From assembly GCA_030429545.1 (NCBI GenBank), contig JAUIFF010000008.1, positions 124,001 to 188,000 on the forward strand: 64,000 nucleotides of DNA. The letters run 5' to 3'. The notes under the pieces were generated by a model, which saw only the letters and a list, made by a program, of their open reading frames with translations, ran no database searches and was not told the origin of the DNA. Shown here one piece after another: positions 25,767 through 35,379 of the stretch. The DNA is from Polyangia bacterium. Its GTDB lineage: Bacteria; Myxococcota_A; Polyangia; Nannocystales; Nannocystaceae. The first letter of the stretch is position 1. Each line of letters starts with the position of its first letter. Both the position numbers and the translations under genes were made by a program.

Positions 25767-27926
25767 TCATCCGGCCTGGCGACGGGCCCGAACGACCACG
25801 GGCAGCCGCTCCACCCGGTGAATCAGGCGGACGATCTGCTCGTTGTTGCGGGCCTCGATCACGGCCGTGACCACGGTGGTGTCGCCCCGGCGCGACTGGG
25901 TTGCGACCGACCGCAGGTTGACGCCAAAGTCGGACACGACGGTTGTGATATCTCGCAACGTCCCCGGCCGGTCGAGTACCTCGAGCACCAGGGTCACCGG
26001 GTAGGCCGCCTGGTCACCACGGTCCCACTCGACATCGATCAGGCGCTCTGGTTCGCGGTGGCTGATGATGTTGGGGCAATCGCGGCGGTGGATGACCAGG
26101 CCCTTGCCGCGGCTGATGTAGCCGATCACCGGATCGCCGGGCACCGGCGTACAGCAGCGGGCGGGATGGCTGAGGACATCGCTGACGCCACCAATGCTCA
26201 CGCCCTTGGCCGAGGACGGAGCGGTCGGTGTTTTTTTGCGGGCCTTTTGCGGAATCAGAACTTCCGGTTCGGGCTCCACACTCGCGCTGCGCTCGGCATC
26301 GAGGATCCGTGTGGCAGCTGTCTGGACAGACATGTCTCCAAAACCAACTGCGGCGAGCAGGTCTTCGGCGGTCTTAAACTTGAGCAGCGGCGCGAGTTGG
26401 TCGTAGCGCGGGCGGTCGATGCCAAGGCGTTTGAGCTCGCGGTCGAGGAGGTCGCGACCCTGGGCGATGGAGGTCTCGCGGCCCTGTTGGCGAAACCACT
26501 GGCGGATCTTTTGCCGGGCACTGGAGCTGTGGACGTAGCCCTGCTGCGGATTGAGCCAGTCGCGGCTGGGCTGGGGTTTGCGGTGGGTCAGGATCTCCAC
26601 GCGATCGCCGGTTTGCAGCTTGTGGTCGAGCGAGGCGATTTGCCCGTTGACAAGTGCCCCGCGGCAGCGGTGCCCGACACTTGTGTGGATCCGGTAGGCA
26701 AAGTCGACCGGCGTGGCCCCGAGTGGGAGGTCGATGACATCGCCACCCGGTGTAAATACATAGACTTGGTCCTGAAATATGTCGGTTTTGAGGGTCTCGA
26801 CAAAGTCCTCGGGGTCGATCACCTCTTTTTGCCAATCCATCAATTGGCGCAGGACATTAAATTTTTCGTCGGCGAGCCGGGATTTTTTGGCGTTTTCCTT
26901 GTAGCGCCAGTGGGCGGCCACACCAAACTCGGCAAATTGATGCATCTGCAAGGTTCGGATCTGGACTTCAAGGGGCTTACCCCCCGGGCCGGCGACCGCG
27001 GTGTGCAGCGACTGGTAGCCGTTTTGTTTGGGCCGGGCGATGTAGTCGTCGAACTCGCCGGGGACCGGAGTCCACGAGCTGTGGACCATGCCCAACACCG
27101 CATAGCAATCCTCGATGCGATCGACCAACACACGCACCGCACTGACGTCGTAGATCTGGTCAAACCCGACCTGCTTGCGTTGCATCTTGCGGTAGATGCT
27201 GTAGATGTGCTTGGGTCGCCCGGTGACGCTGCCCTCGATCTTGGCCTGTTGTAGGCGCTCGCGCAGCAGCTGCATCGCCCGGTCGATGTCGGCGGTGCGT
27301 TCGGCCCGGGTCGCCGCCAGTTGCTGGCCGAGTTCGCGATAGATGTCGGGTTCGAGCTCGCGCAGGGCGAGGTCTTCGAGCTCCCACTTGAGTTGAAAAA
27401 TACCCAGGCGGTTGGCCAGTGGGGCAAAGATTTCGAGGGTTTCTCGGGCGAGGGCACGTCGCCCTTCGGGGGCCTGCAACGACCGGTCCCGCAGGGCGCT
27501 CACCCGCATGGCGAGGGCGACAATCACCACCCGGACATCGGCCGCCATCGCCAAAAACATTTTGCGCAGTTGTTCGGCGCCCGAGCGGTCGACCCGATGC
27601 CAGCGCATCTGTGACAGTCGCAACACCCCGTCGACCAGGGTCGCAAGGTCGTCGCCATGGGCTTCGCGCACGGCCTGGAGGTCCGCCGTCAGGTCGGTTG
27701 TATTTGCAAGTGCATGAACAAATAACGGGCAGATCGCCGCCGGGGGGTCGAGCCGCAGGGTGGCGATTTGCACACAGGCCGGCAGTCCGCGGGCGACCGC
27801 AGTGGGGTCGAGCTGTGCGGCGGCGTCGCAGGCCGCACGTGCCCAGTCGATTTGCTTGGGGTAGTGGGACTGGACCGCGTCGCACAAAGTAGCGACCGAA
27901 CTGTCGGAATGGGCGGGCGAGACCAT
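25767..27926 (-). CDS. relA: RelA/SpoT-family (p)ppGpp synthetase with degenerate hydrolase domain
   Basis: This is a 719 aa protein with the long RSH layout. The N-terminal region corresponds to the HD hydrolase but lacks the HD and HDxxED signatures: at the expected place it reads LFVHALANTTDLTADL. The synthetase domain (about 240-360) is intact (GRPKHIYSIYRKM, FDQIYDVSAVRVLVD, KQNGYQSLHTAV, VEIQIRT-like EVQIRTLQMHQFAE). A TGS domain (VYVFTPGGDVIDLP), a zinc-finger-like/CC region (RCCTPVPGDPVIGYI) and a C-terminal ACT domain follow. It should make but not degrade (p)ppGpp, like RelA of gammaproteobacteria, so a separate hydrolase is expected elsewhere in the genome. Confidence 0.92.
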   Translation of the reverse strand: MVSPAHSDSSVATLCDAVQSHYPKQIDWARAACDAAAQLDPTAVARGLPACVQIATLRLDPPAAICPLFVHALANTTDLTADLQAVREAHGDDLATLVDGVLRLSQMRWHRVDRSGAEQLRKMFLAMAADVRVVIVALAMRVSALRDRSLQAPEGRRALARETLEIFAPLANRLGIFQLKWELEDLALRELEPDIYRELGQQLAATRAERTADIDRAMQLLRERLQQAKIEGSVTGRPKHIYSIYRKMQRKQVGFDQIYDVSAVRVLVDRIEDCYAVLGMVHSSWTPVPGEFDDYIARPKQNGYQSLHTAVAGPGGKPLEVQIRTLQMHQFAEFGVAAHWRYKENAKKSRLADEKFNVLRQLMDWQKEVIDPEDFVETLKTDIFQDQVYVFTPGGDVIDLPLGATPVDFAYRIHTSVGHRCRGALVNGQIASLDHKLQTGDRVEILTHRKPQPSRDWLNPQQGYVHSSSARQKIRQWFRQQGRETSIAQGRDLLDRELKRLGIDRPRYDQLAPLLKFKTAEDLLAAVGFGDMSVQTAATRILDAERSASVEPEPEVLIPQKARKKTPTAPSSAKGVSIGGVSDVLSHPARCCTPVPGDPVIGYISRGKGLVIHRRDCPNIISHREPERLIDVEWDRGDQAAYPVTLVLEVLDRPGTLRDITTVVSDFGVNLRSVATQSRRGDTTVVTAVIEARNNEQIVRLIHRVERLPVVVRARRQAG

Positions 27927-28045
27927 GGCGGCGCGGAGGGTAGCGGGTTTTGCCGGTACGTGCGAGCGACCGTGCTGTCGCAGTTGCGACCGCGAGTTGC
28001 GGGTGGCGTCACGACAGCAGGGGGCAGCTCGAGATGCGTGTACAT

Positions 28046-29080
28046 CTACTGGCAGGCGAGGTAGACATCGACCACGCTGCCACTACGGACCTGGCCCGAG
28101 CGGTCCGCAAACGTGAAGCTGGCCCGCTCGACCTCACAGTTTTGCCGGGCGTCGCAAAGCGGGTTGCGCCAATAGTCGAGCTCGATCCCGACAATGCCGT
28201 GCTCGGTCACGGGGGTCAGTTCCCACAGGGTCGATTGTTTATCGGCGTCGTGATCGGACCACAGCACAAGCTCAGCAAACCGCTCGTCGGCAGCCGTGAT
28301 CCGGCCGTCGCCATTGCTGTCGAGTTCGGCGAGGGCGGCAAACCCATGTTGGGCTTTCATGCCAGCCGACAGCACGGTGCCGTTGCCGAACAGTTCATGG
28401 CCACCGTCGATCGATCCGTTGCGGTCGCGGTCGAGGGCGAGCCACGGGGTTTGGGCAGTCGGCCAATCGGTGTTGGTACAACCATTTCCGGCGATATCAA
28501 AGTCACCGGTCGCGGCCGTATATTGGACCTGCTCATTGTCAAAGGCGAGCACGAGGGGTGTGTTGCAGTCGTCTTGGTTCCACTGCGGGCGGCCATCGAT
28601 GGCTTCGCAGCGTTTTTCTAAGCCGGCAAACGGATCGTCCTCGGGTGCGCCCGGGAAGCACGCCTTGGTCTCGCCGATCATGCACACCGGCTGTTCGGTT
28701 TGGCAGCTGCCCCAAACCTTCTTCCAGGTTTCTGTTTCGTACGAACAGTAGCGAACGCCCATGCCGTCTTGGCACTCGACCGTGGCATTTTGCGAGTCGC
28801 ACGGGTCTCCTGCACATACACCATTTTCGCAGTCGGCTCCGTCGGTATCGCCGTCGGTGTCGCCCTCGGTGTCAGCTTCAGTATCGCCCTCGGTATCGCC
28901 TTCGGTATCGCCCTCGGTATCGCCCTCGGTATCGCCCTCGGTATCGCCCTCGGTATCGCCCTCGTTCTCGCTCGGACCGATGCAGCCATCGCCGTCGCAC
29001 AGGCTGTCGCGTTCGACGGCGCAGGCTCCTGCGAGTAGGGATCCAACGAGTAGGGCGAGGGTACGAGCGTTCCGGTGCAT
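28046..29080 (-). CDS. Lipoprotein with acidic repeat stalk and EF-hand-like calcium loops
   Basis: This is a 344 aa protein. The signal peptide ends in lipobox LAGAC. An acidic stalk of about 11 near-identical tetrads, G-D-T-E, follows. Next is a Cys-containing domain (CENGVCAGDPCDS; CSYETETWKKVWGSC). The C-terminal part has EF-hand-type loops LDRDRNGSIDGGHELFG and LDSNGDGRITAADE, as in secreted calcium-binding repeat proteins. Surface display on a flexible stalk with calcium-stabilised binding is the likely design, but the target is unknown. The stop at 28046 is preceded by an exposed Cys. The dispersed palindrome occurs at 28811-28820. Confidence 0.8.
   Translation of the reverse strand: MHRNARTLALLVGSLLAGACAVERDSLCDGDGCIGPSENEGDTEGDTEGDTEGDTEGDTEGDTEGDTEADTEGDTDGDTDGADCENGVCAGDPCDSQNATVECQDGMGVRYCSYETETWKKVWGSCQTEQPVCMIGETKACFPGAPEDDPFAGLEKRCEAIDGRPQWNQDDCNTPLVLAFDNEQVQYTAATGDFDIAGNGCTNTDWPTAQTPWLALDRDRNGSIDGGHELFGNGTVLSAGMKAQHGFAALAELDSNGDGRITAADERFAELVLWSDHDADKQSTLWELTPVTEHGIVGIELDYWRNPLCDARQNCEVERASFTFADRSGQVRSGSVVDVYLACQ
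28841..28963 (-). repeat. 12 bp tandem repeat encoding the Gly-Asp-Thr-Glu stalk
   Basis: About ten copies of GGTATCGCCCTC (plus-strand reading) are present with a few substitutions at the 5' end of the array. The most uniform copies lie at 28909-28963. It is prone to copy-number change in multiples of 12 bp, which stays in frame. Confidence 0.92.
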
Positions 29081-29475
29081 GCCTGGACTTTTTGCAATCC
29101 TGGTGCCAGTTGAATTGATTCAATTAATTTTCAAATCCCCAGATTCGGCGCGACAGCTAGGTCCACGAGCTTGCTCACGCCTGACATCGATGTCGGACCG
29201 CGGTGTCGTCGGGATCGCAACCAGATGTTTGGGACAGATTGATGGTGGTCGGCTGTGGGTACCGCAAACCTCAGAGGCCGGCCAATGTTGGCGTTTTGAT
29301 CGCGCAGGTGTCACAACCCGGTAGAAAGGTGGGAACCGAATGGGGGCCAGCGGCAACAATGGGATTGGGCCCAGCGATAAGTGCAGATGCAGATGTCTAG
29401 TTGCGAGCGCACAATCGGCGTTTACCGGGGTTTACGCCGGGGTTATCGTGGGCCTGGTTCGACGGAGGAACGCAC
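29081..29475. other. 395 bp divergent intergenic region
   Basis: No convincing gene is present. It includes AT-rich DNA at 29105-29145 with the perfect interrupted palindrome TTGAAT-TG-ATTCAA, and one exact copy of the dispersed TGYANNTRCA motif at 29382-29391. It should carry promoters for the lipoprotein on the left and the CxxCH protein on the right. Confidence 0.5.
29110..29123. promoter_or_regulatory. Perfect inverted repeat TTGAAT-N2-ATTCAA
   Basis: This AT-rich palindrome lies 30 bp upstream of the minus-strand lipoprotein start at 29080, where a promoter/operator would be. It is conspicuous in GC-rich DNA. The regulator is unknown. Confidence 0.35.
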
Positions 29476-31909
29476 ATGGCAAGGCCAGGGGCACAAAAAC
29501 CAACATTGATCACGGTAGCTCCACACACGGGGCAGTGGTTTTTGACCATCGGCAGTTTGGGGCTCGCAGCCTTGCTCGGGCTCGGCTGTTACAGCGGTAG
29601 CGCAGATTCGGAGACAGATTCCGACACTGGCGACACCATGCAGACTGAGACCGAAACCGGGTCGACGACCGGCGGTGAGGAAACAACCGACGGCGAAGAA
29701 ACGACCGGGTCCCGAGACCACGGGTGGCGAAGAGGACTGCTACTCGACCCGCGACTACTTTGCCGACGCAGTTTGGGCCCCGCTGATGGGCCAGGTGTGC
29801 CTGCAGTGCCACGGACCCACCGGTGTGGCGGCCGAGAAAAACGCCAAGTTCCTGTTGCTGCCACCCGAATACCCGGGCTTTATCGAGGCCAACCTCGAGA
29901 ACATTAAGGACTTGGCCGGCTACTCCTACGAGGGTGTCCCGCTGTTGTTGGCCAAACCCGCTGGCTTGGCCGAGCACGAGGGCGGTGTTGTGTTGCCCGA
30001 AGGTTCAGCCGGCTATGAGGCCTTCGAAGAGTTGCTGATACAACTTCAGGAGGAGGTTGTTTGCGAACCGCAGCCGGTGACCGATACGTTTGAAGATGTC
30101 AGCCTGTTGACGCCGGTTGAAACCCTGCGCAAGGCAACCCTGCACCTCGCCGGTCGCCTGCCGAGCGAGAGCGAGGTCGAGTTGGTCGAGCAGGGGGGGG
30201 ACGATGCCCTACGCTTGGTGCTCGATGACCTGATGACCGAGGAGGGGTTTTACAACCGCCTGCTCGATGTCTTCAACGACATCTTTTTGACCGACCAATA
30301 CATCGCCAACAGTACGCAGACACGTGCGGTGGGGTTGTTGGCCAATGCTGACTTCCCCAACCGAGCGATCTTTATCAACAATGACGACGCGATGTTTACC
30401 GCGGCTGAACGCCGGCGGATAAACCAGGCCGTCGCCCGTGAGCCGCTCGATCTCATCAACTATATCGTCCGCAATGATCGGCCGTTTACCGAGATCCTCA
30501 CCGCGCCCTACACCGTCTTTACCCCGGATTCGGCCTGGATCTACGGGGTTGATGTGGCGTTTGAAGACCCGACGGATTTCAGCGAGCTCCAAGAAGGTGT
30601 ATTGACAATTAATACCTATGGCGAGGAGCAGATCTACCCCCACGCCGGGATTTTGTCGTCGCCGATGTGGCTCAACCGGTTTCCGACCACGTCGACCAAC
30701 CGCAACCGCCACCGTTCGCGGATGATTTACGCCCAGTTCTTGGCCACGGATATTTTGGCGCTGGCGAGTGTGGCCCTCGACCCCGAGTCGGTTTCGTCCA
30801 CCCTCAACCCTTCGCGCGACAATCCCGACTGTTCCAAGTGCCACCAGATCATCGACCCGATCGCCGGCACCTTCCAGATGTTTAGCAAGACGGACCCCGA
30901 GCGCCTGCTCGAAGAGCCAGATTGGTTCCCCGAGATGTTTGCCCCCGGGTTTGGCAAGGAGTCGATGGATCCCGAGGACTATGCCGATGGCCTGCAGTGG
31001 CTGGCCGAGCGCATCACCGAGGATCCGCGGTTTGGCCTGTCGGTTGCCCGACACATGTACAAGGCGCTTACCGGCCACACGCCGCTGCCCTATCCGACCG
31101 ATGTCGCCCATCCGTTTCACGACCAGTTGTTGGTGGCGTGGGAGGTCCAAGACGAGTTTTTGCGCAGCATTGCCGCCCAGTTTGTCGGCGACAATCACAA
31201 CCTCAAAACTGTTATCCGCGAGATTGTCCTGAGCCCCTACTACCGGGCATCGCACCTCGAGGCTCCGCCCTCGGCCGAGCGAGCCGCGGAGCTTACCGAT
31301 GTCGGTACCGCCCGCCTGTCGACCCCGGAGCTGCTGTCGGTCAAGGTCGAAGCTGTTACCGGGTACAAGTGGCCCGGGCTCACCGGTGAGTACGAGCTGC
31401 TCTACGGTGGTATGGACTCCGATGAAATCACCACGCGGCTTTCCGATGTCAACCACATCATGACCAAGGTCGCCGAGCGGATGTCCGTGGAGGTGGCCTG
31501 TAAAGCTGTTTCGTTTGACTTTAGCAAGCCCGCGGAGGAACGACTGCTGTTCCCGCTGGTCGAGCCCAGCGATGTTCCGGGCCCTGGGACCCTGGCGATC
31601 AAGGCCAACCTGCGTCACTTGTACAGACATGTATTGGGGATCGACCTCAACCTCGACGACCCCGAATTGCAACGCGCCTTCGACATCTACGCCGAGACCC
31701 GCGAGGACGGGGCGGCCAGTGTGATGTCTGAAGATGAGGGCAGCGAGGGGGTCGACATTGTCTCGACCTGTCGCGCCACCGTCGACCCCAACACCGGGGA
31801 GGCGATCGCCGCTGAAAATCAAATTGTTGCCGATGAGAACTACAGCGTCCGGGCGTGGACTGCTGTGCTCACCTACCTCCTACTCGACTACCGGTTTTTG
31901 TACGAATAA
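29476..31909 (+). CDS. CxxCH-motif (DUF1592/DUF1588-like) lipoprotein, frameshifted in this sequence
   Basis: The 5' part (from ATG 29476, with GGAGG at 29464-29468) encodes a signal, lipobox LGLGC and a Thr/Glu/Gly-rich stalk. Near 29710 the reading moves to another frame, which runs to 31909 with DYFADAVWAPLMGQ, the cytochrome-type CLQCHG, and a second CSKCHQIIDPIAG. Removing the T at 29710 joins the two frames smoothly as ETTGPETTGGEED. The combined product is about 810 aa. Helical regions between the two CxxCH motifs resemble the planctomycete/myxobacterial cytochrome-containing families of the DUF1549-DUF1592 group, which are paired with DUF1501 proteins, exactly as downstream here. Either an assembly error or a genuine frameshift explains the break. 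Confidence 0.78.
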
Positions 31910-31940
31910 CCCGACCCACTTAGACCCAAGGAGCCAAGTC

Positions 31941-33311
31941 ATGCATCGCCGTAACTTTCTCAAGCTCGCCGCCCTCAGTGGGGTCTCGGTGTTTTCTCCG
32001 GTCGCTGTGCGTCGGGCCAAAGCCGCAACCTACCCCGGGCCGTTTTACGTGATGATCAGCGCCCGCGGGGGCTGGGACCCGACCTACCTGTGCGACCCCA
32101 AACCGTACAACGAGGACATCGCGGTCACGCTCAACAAGCGCTACAACTTCGACCCGATGGCCGACAAGGCCGGCAACATTGCCTATGCACCGATTTCGTT
32201 TACGCAGGCAGATGTCGGCTACAACGACGCCTCGTCGATGGACTACCTGATGCCCAATCAGGCGTTCTTCAACAAGCACTTCGCTGAACTGTTGGTGCTC
32301 AACGGCATCAACATGGAGACCAACAACCACTTTCGCGGGGTCACGACCATGTGGAGTGGCCGCGGCGAAGAAGGCCTGCCCTCGGCCGCGGCCTTGCTGG
32401 CCGCCATCAAGGGGCCGAGTTTGCCGTTGGCGTTTGTCTCATCGGGTGGCTACGACGCGACCCAGGCACTGCTGCCGGTGACGCGCCTGACCTCGGTGGC
32501 TTCGTTTCGCAAGCTCGCCGAGGCCAACAAGATCGACCCAAACAACCCGGATTCGGCGACCTACCATATGCCCGGCACCATGGACCGGATTCGCCTGGCC
32601 CAGGACGCACGCCTGCAGTCGCTGATTTCGCAGTCCAACCTGCCAACCGTATCGGGCTCGCAAAACGCCCTCTACCTGGCGCGAAACGGCGAGAGCTTGC
32701 AGCCGATCATCGATCTGTTACCGGAGACATTGGTCGACCTACCCGGCGAGATCAGTGACCTCGAGCGGATGTTGCAGCAAATCCAGTTTGCCGTGGCCGC
32801 GTTTGAGGCCGGGCTCGCGGTCTCGGTTAACTTAGAGCTCGGTGGTTTCGACACCCACGGCAACCACGAGCGCAACCAAGTGCGACAGCTCGCCAAACTA
32901 CTGTTTGGCATCGACTTCCTCTACGAGTTGGCCAACGAAAAGGGCATCTTGGGAGAGCTTGTCATCATGGTCGGCTCGGACTTTGGCCGCGGTCCGGGGT
33001 ACAACGGTGCCGCCGCAGCCAACGGCAAAGATCACCTACCTGTCACAAGTGCCATGTTTATGGGGATGGGTGGCCCGGGTATTGAGGGCAACCGCGTTGT
33101 CGGTGCGACCTCACTCGACAAAAAACAGCTGCCCCAAACAATCGATGCAAATACACTGGGCCTCCTGCCCGAAGAAGACGGTGGTGTGCAGCTCAAGATG
33201 GCCGACATCCACACGGCACTTCGGCGGTTTGCCGGGGTCCACAACCACGAGTACAGCGAGCAGTTTCCGCTGCTGGCAACCGAGTTCCCAACGCTTTTGA
33301 CAGGCGCATAG
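31941..33311 (+). CDS. DUF1501-family secreted protein with Tat signal
   Basis: This is a 456 aa protein with an N-terminal twin-arginine signal MHRRNFLKLAALSGVSVF, so it is exported folded. The body has sulfatase/alkaline-phosphatase-like features typical of DUF1501: VMISARGGWDPTYL at the start, NGINMETNNHFRGVTTMWSG, LGGFDTHGNHERNQ and VMVGSDFGRGPGYNG. The family is usually partnered with DUF1592/DUF1549-type CxxCH proteins, as here with a 31 bp gap. The biochemical role is not established. The ribosome binding site AAGGAG at 31928-31933 fixes the ATG at 31941. Confidence 0.88.
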   Translation: MHRRNFLKLAALSGVSVFSPVAVRRAKAATYPGPFYVMISARGGWDPTYLCDPKPYNEDIAVTLNKRYNFDPMADKAGNIAYAPISFTQADVGYNDASSMDYLMPNQAFFNKHFAELLVLNGINMETNNHFRGVTTMWSGRGEEGLPSAAALLAAIKGPSLPLAFVSSGGYDATQALLPVTRLTSVASFRKLAEANKIDPNNPDSATYHMPGTMDRIRLAQDARLQSLISQSNLPTVSGSQNALYLARNGESLQPIIDLLPETLVDLPGEISDLERMLQQIQFAVAAFEAGLAVSVNLELGGFDTHGNHERNQVRQLAKLLFGIDFLYELANEKGILGELVIMVGSDFGRGPGYNGAAAANGKDHLPVTSAMFMGMGGPGIEGNRVVGATSLDKKQLPQTIDANTLGLLPEEDGGVQLKMADIHTALRRFAGVHNHEYSEQFPLLATEFPTLLTGA

Positions 33312-33387
33312 TCGCACGTCGTCAACAGCGGGCTCGATTGTGCACCGGCATGGGCTTGGTGCCTCAGATTTCTACCTGTGAGTAGAT

Positions 33388-33403
33388 TGTTCATAAATGA
33401 ACA
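33388..33403. promoter_or_regulatory. Perfect inverted repeat TGTTCAT-N2-ATGAACA upstream of DUF2330 gene
   Basis: 7 bp arms with a 2 bp spacer sit in a strongly AT-rich stretch (33380-33440) and end 62 bp before the start at 33466. This would fit an operator or an AT-rich promoter/UP element region. Confidence 0.4.
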
Positions 33404-33465
33404 GTTTGCAATTTTAGTTTTCAAAATTAATTTTGTTGGGTATCGTGTCTGGTGAGGATGGCGCG

Positions 33466-35253
33466 ATGAACCGACGACAATGGCTCCCCACGTTCTTGAT
33501 GGCCGCGATATGTGCCGCCGTGCCGCGACCGGCCGAGGCCTGTGGCGGGACGTTTTGCGACGGTAATCAGCAAAGTATGCCGGTCGACCAAACCGGCGAA
33601 AATATCCTGTTTGTCATCGACGCGACCACCGTTGAGGCCCACATCCAGATTCAGTACGACCCCGAAAGCGAGGCCGACGAGTTTGCGTGGTTGATCCCAT
33701 TGATGTCGGTGCCCGAGTTTTCAGTGGGCTCGGACCCGTTGTTTCAGGCGCTGCTGCAGGGGACGGTGCCGACCTACGGGATCAACAACAACTTTTGCAA
33801 CTTCGACCCGACGACCGGGACCGGCGGAGCATTTCTCTCCGAACCCGATGCCGGGGCCTCGGAGCCAGACATTGTGCACCAGGAAATCGTGGGTGCCTTT
33901 GAGGTCACGGTACTGACCGACGACTCGGCCGCTGACCTCATGACCTGGCTCGGAGACAATGGCTATACACAGGATGAAAACGCCGAACCGATTTTGCAGG
34001 AATACCTCGACGAGGGCCACCTGTTTGCCGCGTTTAAGCTGACCAACGACGCCGAGACCTCCGACATTCACCCGGTCGTGTTGCGGTTTGACAACAATGA
34101 GCCGTGCATTCCGTTGCGACTCACGCGGATCGCCGCGGTCGACGATATGGATGTACGTGCATTCTTTTTGGGCAACCAGCGAACGGTGCCAACCAACTTT
34201 CGTCACGTACTTGTCAACCCGCTCAAGATCGACTGGCTCAACCTAGGGGCCAACTACAAGGAAGTCGTGACCCTTGCCGTGGATGCGTTTATGGCCGAGG
34301 GGCGGGCGTTTGTCACCGAATACGCGGGGACATCCGCGGTCGTCAACGGGTCGGCTGTCTACCAGCCGCAGTGGGATGCCAGCGTGTTTTCGGGGATGGC
34401 GGCGATCGATGTGGTCAACACCCTCCAACAGCAGGAGCTGATGTTCTGCAATGGTGGCGAGTGTTTTTATTTTCACCCGTTGGTCGAGGGGCTGCTCGCC
34501 GAGCACCTGCCCGTGCCCGACGGCCTGCTCCCGGGCGACTTTTACAACTGCCTGGAGTGCTACCAGGACCTGATCGATGCCCAGGCCTGGGGCGACGGCA
34601 GTGGGTTTTCGTTGGCCCTCGACGAGCGTGTGGTCGCGCCGGGGATCCACGCCGCCAACCTGCTTGAAACCTGGCCGTACCTGACCCGGATGTACACCAC
34701 GATCTCGGGGCACGAGATGACGGTCGACCCGATCTTTCACCAAAATCCGTCGTTGCAGGATGTCGCCAACATTCGCATCGCCACCCGCGACTACCTGTGC
34801 AATAGCCCATTGGATGATGGTAATTCGGTTGTGACCCTACCGGACGGCCGTGAGGTGTATATCCCCGAAGGCAGTGCCTGGCCCGACTTCCCCGATGAAA
34901 TGCCGTGGGAACTCGAAGTCCAGACCGTGGCCCTCGAAGGTGCGCCCCAGGTGTTGGTTGATAATGCACCGATTATCGACGGGATGTTGGCGGCCTGGAA
35001 TGCCTCCCACAACTGGCCCGACGCCAGCACGACCGGGGGCGACAGCGATGGTTCGACCACCGGCACAGGTGATCCCGGTGGCCCGTTGACCACATCGGGT
35101 GGGACCGGGACCACCGGCGGGGCTTCTTCGGCAACCGGGCAACCGGCCGACGGTGGCCAGGGTTGTGCCTGCAACGTTCGCAGCCACGACCGCGGGCTCT
35201 CGCTCCTGCTGCTTTTGGGTGCATTCGGCCTGGTACGATGGCGACGCCCCTAA
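33466..35253 (+). CDS. DUF2330 secreted protein, copy 1, with MYXO-CTERM-like tail
   Basis: This is a 595 aa protein. The signal peptide is followed at once by the DUF2330 hallmark ACGGTFCDG, and then VDQTGENILFVIDATTVEAHIQIQYD. The fold is mainly beta with conserved PLTS/MSVPEFSVGSD-type segments. The C terminus has a Thr/Gly-rich linker, GCACN, a hydrophobic helix and RWRRP. This is the MYXO-CTERM style sorting tail that myxobacteria use for surface anchoring. The function of DUF2330 is not known to me. It is followed by a close paralogue. The ATG at 33466 is chosen over 33433. Confidence 0.87.
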   Translation: MNRRQWLPTFLMAAICAAVPRPAEACGGTFCDGNQQSMPVDQTGENILFVIDATTVEAHIQIQYDPESEADEFAWLIPLMSVPEFSVGSDPLFQALLQGTVPTYGINNNFCNFDPTTGTGGAFLSEPDAGASEPDIVHQEIVGAFEVTVLTDDSAADLMTWLGDNGYTQDENAEPILQEYLDEGHLFAAFKLTNDAETSDIHPVVLRFDNNEPCIPLRLTRIAAVDDMDVRAFFLGNQRTVPTNFRHVLVNPLKIDWLNLGANYKEVVTLAVDAFMAEGRAFVTEYAGTSAVVNGSAVYQPQWDASVFSGMAAIDVVNTLQQQELMFCNGGECFYFHPLVEGLLAEHLPVPDGLLPGDFYNCLECYQDLIDAQAWGDGSGFSLALDERVVAPGIHAANLLETWPYLTRMYTTISGHEMTVDPIFHQNPSLQDVANIRIATRDYLCNSPLDDGNSVVTLPDGREVYIPEGSAWPDFPDEMPWELEVQTVALEGAPQVLVDNAPIIDGMLAAWNASHNWPDASTTGGDSDGSTTGTGDPGGPLTTSGGTGTTGGASSATGQPADGGQGCACNVRSHDRGLSLLLLLGAFGLVRWRRP

Positions 35254-35379
35254 CCCCTAGCAGTTGAGAGCGGGTTGTTTTGCCTGTGAAACCCGGGCCG
35301 GGCTGAACTGCGGTCTGGCTCGCCACACTTGCATGCGCACGCAAGCGAACATTTGCTACCCTCGCCCCGGGGGGATTGC

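Noticed and set aside
25677-27254. 525-codon plus-strand open frame opposite relA
   Set aside because: It is a shadow of the relA reading frame. The minus-strand protein carries all synthetase, TGS and ACT motifs.
28841-28963. Regularly spaced short repeat that could look like a CRISPR array
   Set aside because: It consists of 12 bp units without spacers inside a coding frame, and no cas gene is present.
30209-31822. 537-codon minus-strand open frame opposite the CxxCH gene
   Set aside because: It mirrors the coding strand's third-position bias, and its peptide has no domain or signal peptide. The plus-strand protein has two CxxCH motifs.
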